Positions 40,346 to 50,362 of a DNA stretch of 64,000 bases are shown piece by piece; the first letter of the stretch is position 1, and the number at the start of each line of letters is the position of its first letter. The stretch lies in contig NW_027189033.1 of the NCBI RefSeq assembly GCF_902806685.2, positions 121,221 through 185,220 on the forward strand. Reading direction: 5' to 3'. This stretch comes from Maniola hyperantus. Lineage: Eukaryota; Arthropoda; Insecta; Lepidoptera; Nymphalidae. Both the position numbers and the translations under genes were made by a program. The notes under the pieces are model-generated. The model was given only the letters and a program-made list of their open reading frames with translations, had not been told where the DNA came from and ran no database searches.

Positions 40346-41622
40346 TGTGACGTTGTAAATTTTGAACTACTAAGTAGCGTCTCGTATTTAATAAAAATCT
40401 ATTTTGTTCAAAGTATGTTGGCGCCACCTAGCATCAAGGTGCAGAACTACGCGTGGGTCGATGTTCAGAGTTCATTCGAGCCACAATAGATGGCGTTTGC
40501 TTCGTTGTCCATTGTCGTAAAAATAAAACAAAACACGATAATATCATTTGTTTATTGTTAAGTCATTAACAAAACGGTTCTTATAATATATCCTTAGGTT
40601 CCGCAAATATTCGAAAAGGAATTGGCTTTATGATCAGACTAACTGAGAGCGGCCACACTCGGGTTGCGTCTGGCAACACCGATTGGTGAGATTTAGAATT
40701 TTTCTGGAGTCAACATGTGAAGACGAATTTTTTCGTTCCAGGGAAATTTCACTCTCTTTCGCCCATGGCTTCGCCTGGGAAAAATACAATTGTTATAAAT
40801 TTAGTCATCCTAACGTATTTCAATATTTCATCAGTTATGGTGAGTGAAAAATCAAGTAATGTGGATTCGACAAAATGGCGGTTTGGTTAGAGAAAATCCT
40901 AATTTCATGATTTCCTTTCAGTTCCAGTTATTTTACTTTCCCAAATAAATGAGGATAATGGGTTTGTGGGTGGATTCCTGAAAACCATTGGTGGCCAGGA
41001 GTTCAATAGGTGAGTTGTGTTTGATCGGAAAATTCCACGTGTCGAAATTTTGACACAGCACAATTAATGATAACCTTGTTTTTTTCTTTGTTGCAGGGTT
41101 TTGTTTTTTTTCTTCTTTCCGTCTTTAATTCTTCTGTTCGGTTCTTTTGCGTTTTGCAATTTACGTTTTACGGTTTTGCACATTCACGTTGGCAACTTAA
41201 TTTCTATGGATAAGACTTGGTGAAAATCTTTGTAATGAAACATTTCGGTTGTGAAGAATCAAATAAATTGAGTTTTGGATCTTGGCCGATGCCGTCCAGC
41301 TACATTGCAGTCTTCGCACCTACAAGTAAGCAAATGTTTTGTATCCTGGAACAGTTTAGTGAACCTTCTTAGTGTATGTGTACAGTAAGAACCCTGTCTT
41401 TACTACTGAGCTTTTATTTTGAAACAATTTTATGAATTTTACTGTGTCATTGTCTATTCCATGCCAATGGCATATTAAATTTAAAACATAGATTTTATGT
41501 ACTATCTACCTAAGGCATTCTAATGTATCTAAATTAAGTCTTGGCATTAAGCTAGAATTACTAAGCATTATAGCCATCATTATGTATAAGCGACCCCGGT
41601 AAAAGTTACATTAAAAACAATT
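40346..41622 (+). repeat. 3' LTR of RT-less Gypsy element, first 1277 bp
   Basis: Matches 33812-35088 with a few substitutions and a one-T deletion. It is cut after AAAAACAATT by a DNA transposon and resumes at 49625. Confidence 0.9.
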
Positions 41623-42639
41623 CGACACTGTCATAGAACAAAGTCACTTCTACGAAATGTTAGTTTTACAGGAGAGCAGTTTAAAGTTTTGAACTCGGAT
41701 TTTTCTGCATATTTTATTTCCTAATTACTTTAATGAATAATAACTTACAATTAGCCTTTGTCATCATATTAGGGCTTGTTTATAGACAATTACCAGTAAA
41801 CTATATCTATTTTTTAAAGAAATAGTCCATTTATGTTGATATCCGACGTTGTTCTGCGATAGATAGGACGCTTTGTGTTACAATACGATGTTTTTCTACG
41901 GAAAAGCCGTTCACTTATGTAAATATGCCACATTTTTCTACGGAATAACATAAGAAGATGATGTTGTATGTTAAATTTTGATACACCCCTTTGATTAAAA
42001 AACTGGCACCTTTTCAAAAAAGCTGTACTATTATTTTAATATTAGCAATTGTTTTATTTATCTCTGGCTAGAATAGTGTTTTTAAGAATGGAGGATAGGT
42101 TTTATTTCATTATTTCAACACATGGTTAGCTCAAAATAAAAATTAAATGTAAATTTCTTTAATATTTAATAGTGGAATAAAAAACCAAAACCAACTTTTT
42201 TAACCTGTTTTATATATTGTTATAATTAAAGGTTTAAAATATATATATAAATCTATAAAAGATACCGCTATGTGTTCATAAAACAAATCAGAATCACAAA
42301 AAATGAGATTATTTAAAACGTTATTACTAATTAAATATTATCATGGTAATAAAAATGGAATGAAAATTATGATAAAATGTTAATAATAATTCATCAATCA
42401 TAAATGGGATAGGCCAAGAATACTTATTACGATTAAAATTTTAAAAACCTTAACCATCTTTTGTTACCTGCCCATCTAAGTTAGGAACCACTATCTACAT
42501 GTTAGGAATCGGTTACGTGAACAGTCTTATAAAAAATATTATAAGGTCAGTAATCAAATTTACTTAATATTTAAAAAAATGTATCTATTATTACTATAAA
42601 AAACGATACGAGACTATAAAAGTTATTCATCTGAGCTGT

Positions 42640-43345
42640 CTTGACAATCAATTAGTTCAAGAACATTGTTTGACAACAACATACTAGAATCAGACGTAGG
42701 AGGTCGAGGAGGTGTAGTAAATAGTATGTGTAGCTGAATTTAAGCAAATTTGATTGGTCTTTATTGAGACATCATTAATTATTTACAAGCTTACGGGTAA
42801 ATACAACAAACCCCCCAATGTTTTTCTCGACTAGACTCCAAAATCTTGTAAAACAGTCTAATCTTTTTTCATAAGTAATTCTATCCACACATTTGTAACA
42901 TTTGCAAGGACTTTTTCAGCGACAACCTTGCCCCTTTTTGAAATTTGTAAAACTTTTCCTTTTAACCTCCGACTATGATTCCTTAGATTTCTTACGTTTT
43001 TTTCGCCCTGGAGACGGAGCACAGGTAGTATATAATCCAGACAGTATTAGGAGAAAATGGTATTGCATCAAGCTAGTGATCGTGATCTGCACAAAACATG
43101 TGATTACAGCTGCTATGACTATTAGTTAGTGAAGGCATAAGGGTTGGAATAGTTAATGGAGATTCAGGTGTGGCCACAACAGTGTTTCCAAAATCTTTGA
43201 CAACGATCGAAGGGTAGAGAATTTTCAAAACTGGTGTTAGCATCAGCTATATTCCACGGGTTTGACATGAATGGGGTTCAAATTTACAGTGTTATCTTCC
43301 AAAACTTCTTGCCACACATCCCTTTTTATTATTTATTATAGGCGC
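42640..43345 (-). pseudogene. Decayed coding region in the DNA transposon
   Basis: On the minus strand, broken frames read GRKKRKKSKES, then CKCYKCVDRITYEKRLDCFTRFWSL. This basic stretch followed by a C-C-x-x-x-C-x-x-x-I-x-x-E-x-R...F-x-x-FW pattern recalls the N-terminal region of uncharacterised proteins carried by insect DNA transposons. Several stops interrupt it. A CTCCAG just before GRKK could be a splice acceptor. I cannot assign a superfamily. Confidence 0.3.
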
Positions 43346-43389
43346 ACGCTTGACCACGATCACACCTGATGGGAAATGATGATGTGGCC
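43335..43389 (+). repeat. LINE-tail-like fragment, part 1 (split by Gypsy element)
   Basis: GGCGCACGCTTGACCACGATCACACCTGATGGGAAATGATGATGTGGCC resumes at 48682 with TAAGATGGGACGCGTTTGCC. Together these match a common lepidopteran dispersed tail (ACCTGATGGTAAGTGATGATG...TAAGATGG). TGGCC at 43385-43389 is the Gypsy target duplication. Confidence 0.6.
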
Positions 43390-44057
43390 TGTAGCCGACT
43401 CGGCCACTTTGCACACGTTTATAATATATATTTAAAGCTAATATTTATATTTATATCGTATTTCATAATATGCACAAATATTTATAATATATTATACTAG
43501 TACGTATATATAAACATTATAAGATAATAAATATTATACCCAGCAGTTTATCGATAGTCGACTATCGACTTTCGAACTCCCTAGCTGGCAGAGGTACATA
43601 ACGCATTATATAGCGACGCGCCGATGCGCGGACGCAATTGCAAGGTGAAACAGTCAAATCCCAACTTTGACGCGGAACGCACGCCGCTTGTGCTCCCGTT
43701 CATAATACGCGCTTATGTATATTTGCTTACATCTTGTGATTTCGCTTTCCCGCTACGCTTGGCTTATGCTTAATTCCTGTGTAGTGCTTTTAGGCCTTAT
43801 AGAATATGCTAAATCATTTCTGTGCACCTTCTACCATGTTTGGGTGATGTATATGTAATATTGGAATAGCAAGAAATACACAACGTTACTGGAGTCCGAT
43901 CTTTCATTCCTCGCCTGCACAGTAGGTACCTGCCGCTTCCTGCGACGGATATATTTCTGAAGACTACCAAGTACGTACCTATTGATTTACATATAACAAA
44001 TATCACCCCTGATATATTACATAAACATTGGCGGTGAACACCTACCACATACCGCCA
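43390..44057 (+). repeat. 5' LTR of complete Gypsy element (668 bp)
   Basis: Begins TGTAGCCGACTCGGCCACTT and ends CATACCGCCA. Identical to 48009-48676. Confidence 0.95.
43549..43568. promoter_or_regulatory. TATCGATA motif within an 18-bp palindrome in the LTR
   Basis: TATCGATA (43549-43556) is the core of the insect DREF-binding element. It overlaps the perfect palindrome TCGATAGTCGACTATCGA (43551-43568). The same sequence is in the 3' LTR near 48168-48187. A role in transcription is inferred from the motif. Confidence 0.4.
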
Positions 44058-44085
44058 TATTGGTGACCTCCATATACTATCGAAC

Positions 44086-44937
44086 ATGAATAAGGACGTA
44101 CGAGGCACGTCGGCAACATTGCCGCCCGACGATAGTGAGGGGAACGAGTCGATAAATCACAACGATGTTTTTAAAGTTGGAGTACGGGTCCCACCGTTCT
44201 GGCCTGAGGAGCCAGAGATTTGGTTCGCGCAGGTTGAGGGTCAATTCGCCATATCAGGAATAACCAGCGATGCCACAAAGTTTAATTACGTCATAGGTCA
44301 TCTTGATAATCAACATTCCAAAGAAGTTAAGGATATTATAATTAACCCTCCCGCTAGCAACAAATACGACAAACTCAAAGGCGAGCTGATAAGGAGACTG
44401 ACTGCGTCGAACGAGAAAAAAATAAAACAGTTGTTGATGCACGAAGAGCTCGGCGATCGCAAACCTTCCGCTTTTCTGCGCCACCTTACAGGTTTAGCAG
44501 GCGCTGACGTCCCAGATGACTTTCTGAAGACGATTTGGATCAGCCGACTCCCGCATGGTATCCAGACGGTGCTCGCCGGTCAGCCTGCAGGAACTGCGCT
44601 TGAGGACTTAGCCGACTTGGCGGATAGAGTGAACGACCTGGCTTCTTCAACACCCAAGGTAGCTTCCCTAGCTAACGAGGTCCCTAGCTCACTCATCAGC
44701 GACCTCACTAAGGAAGTAGCTGAGCTACGGAAGCAGGTTCAACAAATGGCAACGCAGAGGAACAGCAGATCACGTACTCGCACACCTCAAGGCAAGCGTA
44801 ATTCTTCAAGGCAACGAACACAATCCAACTACAGGAAGTTTCCGCTGTGTTGGTATCATAGCAAGTATGGAGATAAAGCCCGCACATGCGTTCGCCCCTG
44901 TGACTTTAAGTCGGAAAACTCGACGGGCGGTCGGTAA
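44086..44937 (+). CDS. Gag protein of complete Gypsy element
   Basis: 283 residues from an ATG 28 bases after the LTR. The capsid region reads VPPFWPEEPEIWFAQVEGQFAISGITSDATKFNYVIGHLD, YDKLKGELIRRLTAS, LGDRKPSAFLRHL and FLKTIWISRLPHGIQTVL, typical of one insect Gypsy lineage whose gag starts with a P-F-W-x-x-x-P-x-x-WF pattern. A basic linker (RNSRSRTRTPQGKRNSSRQR) leads to CWYHSKYGDKARTCVRPCDF, a zinc-finger-like Cys/His motif in place of the usual CCHC knuckle. It forms the particle and binds RNA. The TAA stop overlaps the pol ATG (TAATG, 44935-44939). No lesions. Confidence 0.92.
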   Translation: MNKDVRGTSATLPPDDSEGNESINHNDVFKVGVRVPPFWPEEPEIWFAQVEGQFAISGITSDATKFNYVIGHLDNQHSKEVKDIIINPPASNKYDKLKGELIRRLTASNEKKIKQLLMHEELGDRKPSAFLRHLTGLAGADVPDDFLKTIWISRLPHGIQTVLAGQPAGTALEDLADLADRVNDLASSTPKVASLANEVPSSLISDLTKEVAELRKQVQQMATQRNSRSRTRTPQGKRNSSRQRTQSNYRKFPLCWYHSKYGDKARTCVRPCDFKSENSTGGR

Positions 44938-47900
44938 TGGCGACAAACGATTGCCCATCAACATCTACTGGTCGCCTGTTCGTCACTGATCGGTCTTCGA
45001 AGACGCAATTTCTGGTCGACACCGGTAGCGACCTGTGTGTTTTTCCCCGATCAGCGTTACGTGAACGTCGTACTCGGACTGAATATACGTTGTGTGCAGC
45101 TAACGGTTCTGTAATAGCCACTTACGGTTTTGTGAACTTAGATTTAGATTTCGGACTGCGTAGGACTTTTGTGTGGCGTTTCGTTGTAGCAGATGTTACA
45201 AAACCAATAATAGGCGTAGATTTTCTAAATTATTACAATCTTGTAGTAGATTGTCGCAATAAGCGCTTGATAGATAATCTTACTTCTGTAACGACTACGG
45301 CTACATTGGCTAATTGTAAGAATGTGTCTTCTGTAAAGATTGTAACCGGCGAAACACGATATCACAAGATCCTTGACGAGTTTCCCGAGATAACACGACC
45401 AGCTGGTAGACATCACACAACACCACATAACACAGTCCATCACATACGCACCACTCCAGGCCCGCCAGTATCATCACCTCCTCGTCGACTAGCTCCGGAC
45501 AAACTTAAGATTGCGCAGAAGGAATTTCAGTCTATGCTGGCCAGTGGCACAGCTAGACCATCCGAAAGCCCATGGTCGTCGCCCTTACATCTAGCGCCAA
45601 AGAAAGATAACGGCTGGCGTCCATGCGGCGATTATCGCAAACTTAACGCCCGAACGATTCCGGATAGGTATCCGATTAAGCATATTCAAGATTTTACGCA
45701 TAGCATTTCAGGTTGTAAAGTTTTCAGCACCTTAGATCTTGAAAAAGCTTATAATCAGATACCTATAAATCCTGAGGATATTGCTAAAACTGCAATCACC
45801 ACACCGTTTGGAATGTTTGAGTTTCCGTATATGACTTTTGGTCTAAGGAATGCGGGACAAACATTCCAGCGGTTTGTGGATGAAATGACAAGAGGGTTGG
45901 ACTTCGTTTATTCGTACTTGGACGACTTTCTGATTTACTCAAAGAGTGAAGCAGAACACGAGGAGCACCTACGTCAAGTCTTTGGCCGACTAAAACAATA
46001 TGGCATGTTGCTTAACACGTCGAAGTGCGTCCTCGGTGTCAGCGAGGTAACTTTCTTAGGTTACTCAATATCGGAAAGCGGTACGAAGCCATTGGATTCG
46101 AAGGTGAAGGCGGTACAACAATTTCCTGTCCCCACCAACGTGCGACAGCTCAGAGGATTCCTGGGTATGCTCAATTTTTATAGAAGATTTCTACCCCAAG
46201 CAGCCCAGGTTCAAGCCCCTCTACACGCTTTGTTGACAGGTTCGGTAAAAGGATCGCAACCAATTCAGCTCACCGGCGAATCCTTAGCTGCATTCCAGGA
46301 ATGTAAGGTAAGCTTAGCTAACGCTGCCTTATTAGCTCATCCTGATTGTGCAGCCAAGCTTGCTGTTGTAACTGATGCTTCTGACAAAGCCATTGGCGCA
46401 GTTTTGCAACAGTACAAGGACGGTGCATGGGAACCACTAGCTTTCTTTTCCCGCAAGCTCAGCCCATCTCAAGTTAAGTATTCGCCTTACGATAGGGAAT
46501 TACTAGCTATTTATGAGGCTATTAAATATTTTCGGCATATGTTGGAGGCCAGGCATTTTATTATATATACTGACCATAAGCCGATCAGTTTTGCATTCCA
46601 TGAAAGGAAGAACAACTGCTCGCCTAGGCAGTACAGGCACCTTGACTTTATTGCCCAGTTCACCACGGATATCCGCCATATATCCGGTAAGGATAACGTC
46701 GTGGCAGATACTTTGTCGCGCATCGAAGAACTGGTAGCACCCGTGAGTCTTGAGACGTTAGCACAAAGTCAAGCTTCTGACTCCGAGCTCAATGAACTCC
46801 TGAAGGAAGGTTCATCATTGCAGCTTCAGAAGTTACATGTCCCGGGAAGTCAATTACTGCTGTACTGCGACACAAGTAGCTCAACTGCCAGACCTTTTGT
46901 CCCGAAAAACTGCCGGAAACAGGTCTTTGACAGCCTGCACTCTCTAAGCCACCCTGGTGCAAACGCCTCGGCCAAGTTAGTAGCCGAGCGATTTGTTTGG
47001 CCAGGTGTGAGGAAGGACTGCAGGAAGTGGTCACGCACTTGTATCGCGTGCCAGCGGGCGAAAGTCAACCGTCACGTGACCGCACCGCTTCGCACCTACA
47101 ACTTACCACGCTGCCGTTTTCAGCAGATACATATTGACTTGGTAGGTCCACTTCCTACGTCGCAAGGCTTCCGTTACTGCTTGACGGCTGTAGACCGCTA
47201 CACTCGATGGCCTGAGGCAACGCCCATACAGGACATAACAGCGGAAACCGTCGCGAAAGCCCTGCTGTCAACGTGGATAGCCCGCTACGGGTCGCCTTCT
47301 GTTATTACAACTGACAGAGGCCGTCAATTCGAAAGTGCCTTATTCCAACACCTATCGGAGTTGGCCGGTTTCGAACACAAACGGACGACAGCTTACCACC
47401 CTGCATGTAACGGGTTAGTTGAACGATTTCATCGTCAACTAAAAGCAGCCATAGTATGCCATGCCAATGATCAGTGGACAGAGTCGTTGCCATGGGTCCT
47501 GTTGGGCATAAGAACTTCGTTTAAGGAAGAACTGCAAGCCTCCTCCGCAGAATTAGTTTACGGAGAGCCGCTAAGACTACCCGGCGAGTTCCTAGAGCCT
47601 ACTGCCACTGGTACTTCAGACATAACGGAATTCTCCGCTAGACTCCGAAACTTCGCCGAAAAATTGCGACCTACACCAACCTCGAGGCACGGAAAACCCA
47701 GGGTATTTGTGTACAAGGAGCTTGAGACCTGCGAGCACGTGTTCCTTCGTGAGGACGCGACGCGGGGCTCGCTCCAACCTGCCTACTCTGGGCCACACAA
47801 AGTTCTGAGTAGAGGAGAGAAGGTATTCAAAATCCTCTTCAAAAATAAAGAAATGACGGTGTCCATCGACCGCGTGAAACCGGCCTTCATACTGTCGGTC

Positions 47901-47990
47901 CAGAACGAAGAACCCACGCCGGCAGTCCTCAAGACCTATACAACGCGTTCGGGCCGACAGGTTAAATTCTGTAATTTTTATCGACCTTAA
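44937..47990 (+). CDS. Pol polyprotein of complete Gypsy element (protease, RT, RNase H, integrase)
   Basis: 1017 residues, no lesion. Protease: FLVDTGSDLCVF (about 26-37) and IIGVDFLNYYNL. Reverse transcriptase: SPWSSPLHLAPKKDNGWRPCGDYRKLN, FSTLDLEKAYNQIPI, MTFGLRNAGQTFQR, catalytic YLDD (near 327) and FLGYSISESGTKP. RNase H: VTDASDKAIGAVLQQ (about 478), YDRELLAIYEAIKYF, YTDHKPISF and DNVVADTLSR. Integrase: zinc domain HSLSHPGANASAKLV...CIACQRAK (about 665-708), then IDLVGPLPTS, TTDRGRQFES and NGLVERFHRQL with the DDE residues (about 733, 791, 826), and a C-terminal region with YSGPHKVLSRGEKVFKI. It copies element RNA and integrates the DNA. The start ATG shares one base with the gag stop, so translation probably restarts there; no frameshift signal is needed. 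Confidence 0.95.
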   Translation: MATNDCPSTSTGRLFVTDRSSKTQFLVDTGSDLCVFPRSALRERRTRTEYTLCAANGSVIATYGFVNLDLDFGLRRTFVWRFVVADVTKPIIGVDFLNYYNLVVDCRNKRLIDNLTSVTTTATLANCKNVSSVKIVTGETRYHKILDEFPEITRPAGRHHTTPHNTVHHIRTTPGPPVSSPPRRLAPDKLKIAQKEFQSMLASGTARPSESPWSSPLHLAPKKDNGWRPCGDYRKLNARTIPDRYPIKHIQDFTHSISGCKVFSTLDLEKAYNQIPINPEDIAKTAITTPFGMFEFPYMTFGLRNAGQTFQRFVDEMTRGLDFVYSYLDDFLIYSKSEAEHEEHLRQVFGRLKQYGMLLNTSKCVLGVSEVTFLGYSISESGTKPLDSKVKAVQQFPVPTNVRQLRGFLGMLNFYRRFLPQAAQVQAPLHALLTGSVKGSQPIQLTGESLAAFQECKVSLANAALLAHPDCAAKLAVVTDASDKAIGAVLQQYKDGAWEPLAFFSRKLSPSQVKYSPYDRELLAIYEAIKYFRHMLEARHFIIYTDHKPISFAFHERKNNCSPRQYRHLDFIAQFTTDIRHISGKDNVVADTLSRIEELVAPVSLETLAQSQASDSELNELLKEGSSLQLQKLHVPGSQLLLYCDTSSSTARPFVPKNCRKQVFDSLHSLSHPGANASAKLVAERFVWPGVRKDCRKWSRTCIACQRAKVNRHVTAPLRTYNLPRCRFQQIHIDLVGPLPTSQGFRYCLTAVDRYTRWPEATPIQDITAETVAKALLSTWIARYGSPSVITTDRGRQFESALFQHLSELAGFEHKRTTAYHPACNGLVERFHRQLKAAIVCHANDQWTESLPWVLLGIRTSFKEELQASSAELVYGEPLRLPGEFLEPTATGTSDITEFSARLRNFAEKLRPTPTSRHGKPRVFVYKELETCEHVFLREDATRGSLQPAYSGPHKVLSRGEKVFKILFKNKEMTVSIDRVKPAFILSVQNEEPTPAVLKTYTTRSGRQVKFCNFYRP

Positions 47991-47996
47991 CGGTCT

Positions 47997-48008
47997 GGAA
48001 GGGGGTGG
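47997..48008 (+). other. Polypurine tract of complete Gypsy element
   Basis: GGAAGGGGGTGG directly precedes the 3' LTR, at the expected site of plus-strand priming. Confidence 0.75.
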
Positions 48009-48676
48009 TGTAGCCGACTCGGCCACTTTGCACACGTTTATAATATATATTTAAAGCTAATATTTATATTTATATCGTATTTCATAATATGCACAAATAT
48101 TTATAATATATTATACTAGTACGTATATATAAACATTATAAGATAATAAATATTATACCCAGCAGTTTATCGATAGTCGACTATCGACTTTCGAACTCCC
48201 TAGCTGGCAGAGGTACATAACGCATTATATAGCGACGCGCCGATGCGCGGACGCAATTGCAAGGTGAAACAGTCAAATCCCAACTTTGACGCGGAACGCA
48301 CGCCGCTTGTGCTCCCGTTCATAATACGCGCTTATGTATATTTGCTTACATCTTGTGATTTCGCTTTCCCGCTACGCTTGGCTTATGCTTAATTCCTGTG
48401 TAGTGCTTTTAGGCCTTATAGAATATGCTAAATCATTTCTGTGCACCTTCTACCATGTTTGGGTGATGTATATGTAATATTGGAATAGCAAGAAATACAC
48501 AACGTTACTGGAGTCCGATCTTTCATTCCTCGCCTGCACAGTAGGTACCTGCCGCTTCCTGCGACGGATATATTTCTGAAGACTACCAAGTACGTACCTA
48601 TTGATTTACATATAACAAATATCACCCCTGATATATTACATAAACATTGGCGGTGAACACCTACCACATACCGCCA
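48009..48676 (+). repeat. 3' LTR of complete Gypsy element (668 bp)
   Basis: Identical to the 5' LTR; followed by TGGCC (48677-48681). Confidence 0.95.
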
Positions 48677-48681
48677 TGGCC

Positions 48682-49624
48682 TAAGATGGGACGCGTTTGC
48701 CTAGAAGAAGCCTATTCACTCTTGTTTTAAATCCTCCTTCCTATGTGTTCCTATGTGTTTGTATTATAATCCTTCAGTTAAATGCGAGGTTTTTCGCATC
48801 TGGTAGTAGAAATTATTTAGATCCATCTACTTTAGAATCTACAATATCATAACAAATTTAGTGGTAGATTATAAAGCTGAGTCATAAAAATATAAAAACA
48901 ACAAATTTAAAAAAAATATCAATTAAAAAGGGTGTTTTTAACATTTCAAAATTCCGAACAAAAGCGTATGTGAAAATATGTCCAAGAATACAGTCAGTTC
49001 AAAATACACGACAAAAAAAAATTGTCACCGTTCCGAAGTACAATGTCATATATGCTCAACCGATCTAAATAAATGAATTAAATTTCGAACAAAAACAACG
49101 CTACGATAACATACGACACAAAAAATATACAAAAATAAAAAGCTTGAAAACTTCCAGGTATAAAGCATAGTATGTAGTAATCGTCATAATAAAGTTTTAA
49201 AATGCGTAAATTTGATTTTTTTGAATTCTGTAGAACAATGTCGTTTCACATTATACGACGTAGTTTTTGATTATTTCGATGTTAAATCCTTATTATATCA
49301 AAATTAGCTTAACAATACAAGAATTAGCTATTTCTAAAAAACCTTTGTAACGCGATTGTTTTCCATCTAACAACATCGCAACTGACGATCCGCCGGCGCG
49401 AGCGTGATTTGACAAGCAAGCTACAACAGCGCTTCTTTACAAGTTATCTTTTTCTTCGGAATGATATTCAAATACTGCTTTGTTCTATTGAATATTTCCA
49501 AAACTACTGAATATTTTTTTCTAATTTTTTCCTGTGTGAAAGGAAATTGTTTATAAAAGCGATTCGTCTCAAAATCACGATTTCGTCATATTGTCATATC
49601 TGACAATGTTCTACGACAGTGTCG
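48682..49624. other. Right part of the DNA transposon, no gene found
   Basis: Begins with the second half of the LINE-tail-like fragment (to about 48725), then A+T-rich sequence with no open frame, and ends in the inverted terminus TGTTCTACGACAGTGTCG (49607-49624). Confidence 0.6.
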
Positions 49625-49817
49625 AATTTTGCCTAACATCTAGCAAATTTCATTTATAACACCTCATATACATTGTAAGGGAGTCGACGGCTAGCTTCTT
49701 TCTTTACTAGGTAGATAGATCAAGTAATAAATAATTTTTTTTCCTCTAATCTTTGTAAGTGGTAGATTATTCCGTATCCGGGTATATTTCCATTCCGCCC
49801 AATTTACCACCCTTACA
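49625..49817 (+). repeat. 3' LTR of RT-less Gypsy element, last part
   Basis: After the AATT duplication (49625-49628) the sequence TTGCCTAACATCTAGC...CACCCTTACA continues the LTR and matches 35089-35279 with a few differences, including one missing G in GTAAGG. Confidence 0.9.
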
Positions 49818-50150
49818 AAAAATAAATAAAACTATCTGTTTTAGAATGTATAGGTAAAACCCTTTCATATGATACGCCACTTGATATAGTAATCTTACTT
49901 TGAAAATTGAAAATACTAAATATTCGGTCATGAAAACATTTTTTTTGTGATGTAACCATAAATTCACGGTTTTCGGATTGATTCCCTTATTTATGCTATA
50001 AGGCCTACCTACTTGCCAAATCTCATGATTCTAGGTCAACGAGATGTACCCTATTATAGGTATTCTTGACAGATACGATGGACAGACAGACAGACAACGA
50101 AGTGATCATATAAGGGTTCCTTTTTTCCTTTTGAGGTAAGAAACCATGAA
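49818..50150 (-). repeat. AGGGTTCCGTAC-type dispersed repeat, part 2
   Basis: Continues the antisense repeat begun at 33690. On the minus strand its blocks (AAAAGGAAAAAAGGAACCCTTATATGATCACTTCG, GTCTGTCTGTCTGTCC, GTTGACCTAGAATCATGAGATTTGGCAAG, GTGGTTACATCAC) match those of the copy at 54608-54880 in the same order. Confidence 0.7.
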
Positions 50151-50200
50151 ATTAATGAGCTTCGTGACGTGGGTATCACGTGGGAGACAATTCGTTTGAC

Positions 50201-50362
50201 ACGCCTTTGTAACAACCCACGCCTTTGTAACAACCCACGCCTTTGTAACAACCCACGCCTTTGTAACAACCCACGCCTTTGTAACAACCCACGCCTTTGT
50301 AACAACCCACGCCTTTGTAACAACCCACGCCTTTGTAACAACCCACGCCTTTGTAACAACCC
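50201..50362. repeat. 18-bp tandem repeat, nine copies
   Basis: ACGCCTTTGTAACAACCC is repeated nine times (50201-50362) with only a slight change in the last copy. Because 18 is a multiple of three it reads RLCNNP repeated on the + strand and a similar six-residue repeat on the minus strand. No start context or flanking coding sequence supports a gene. Confidence 0.92.

Larger units (their letters stand above)
43390..48676 (+). mobile_element. Complete Gypsy LTR retrotransposon with identical LTRs
   Basis: The LTRs of 668 bp (43390-44057 and 48009-48676; TGTAGCC...CCGCCA) are identical at every base I compared. The target duplication is TGGCC (43385-43389, 48677-48681). A primer-binding-like TGGTGACC lies 2 bases inside the 5' LTR (about 44061). 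gag (44086-44937) and pol (44937-47990) are both open, and a GGAAGGGGGTGG polypurine tract precedes the 3' LTR. There is no env. All evidence points to a very recent insertion that could be autonomous. Confidence 0.95.
41623..49624. mobile_element. DNA transposon with CGACACTGTC inverted termini, inserted in the 3' LTR
   Basis: The left end CGACACTGTCATAGAACA and right end TGTTCTACGACAGTGTCG are inverted repeats with one mismatch in 18. AATT flanks both sides (41619-41622 and 49625-49628), and the intact LTR has a single AATT at that site. The element's own sequence is 41623-43384 plus 48682-49624, about 2.7 kb; the rest is a nested Gypsy element. No intact transposase was found. Superfamily is uncertain: a 4-bp AATT duplication does not fit piggyBac (TTAA), hAT (8 bp) or mariner (TA). 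Confidence 0.75.
33812..49817 (+). mobile_element. Gypsy LTR retrotransposon lacking reverse transcriptase, with nested insertions in its 3' LTR
   Basis: The 5' LTR is 33812-35279 (1468 bp, TGTGACG...CTTACA). A primer-binding site TGGCGCCCGAACG follows directly, then gag, protease, RNase H and integrase, a polypurine tract AGGAGGGGAAG, and a 3' LTR at 40346-41622 plus 49629-49817 (1466 bp). The LTRs differ at a handful of sites (for example 34041/40577 and two one-base indels). AAAA flanks both ends as a likely target duplication. The reverse transcriptase is deleted between protease and RNase H, so the copy cannot move on its own. Confidence 0.9.

Noticed and set aside
43809..44108. Minus-strand 99-codon frame repeated at 48428-48667
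   Set aside because: It lies wholly in the Gypsy LTRs and appears twice only because the LTRs are identical.
50201..50362. CRISPR-like array
   Set aside because: The 18-bp units are directly adjacent with no spacers, and the sequence is eukaryotic. It is a minisatellite.
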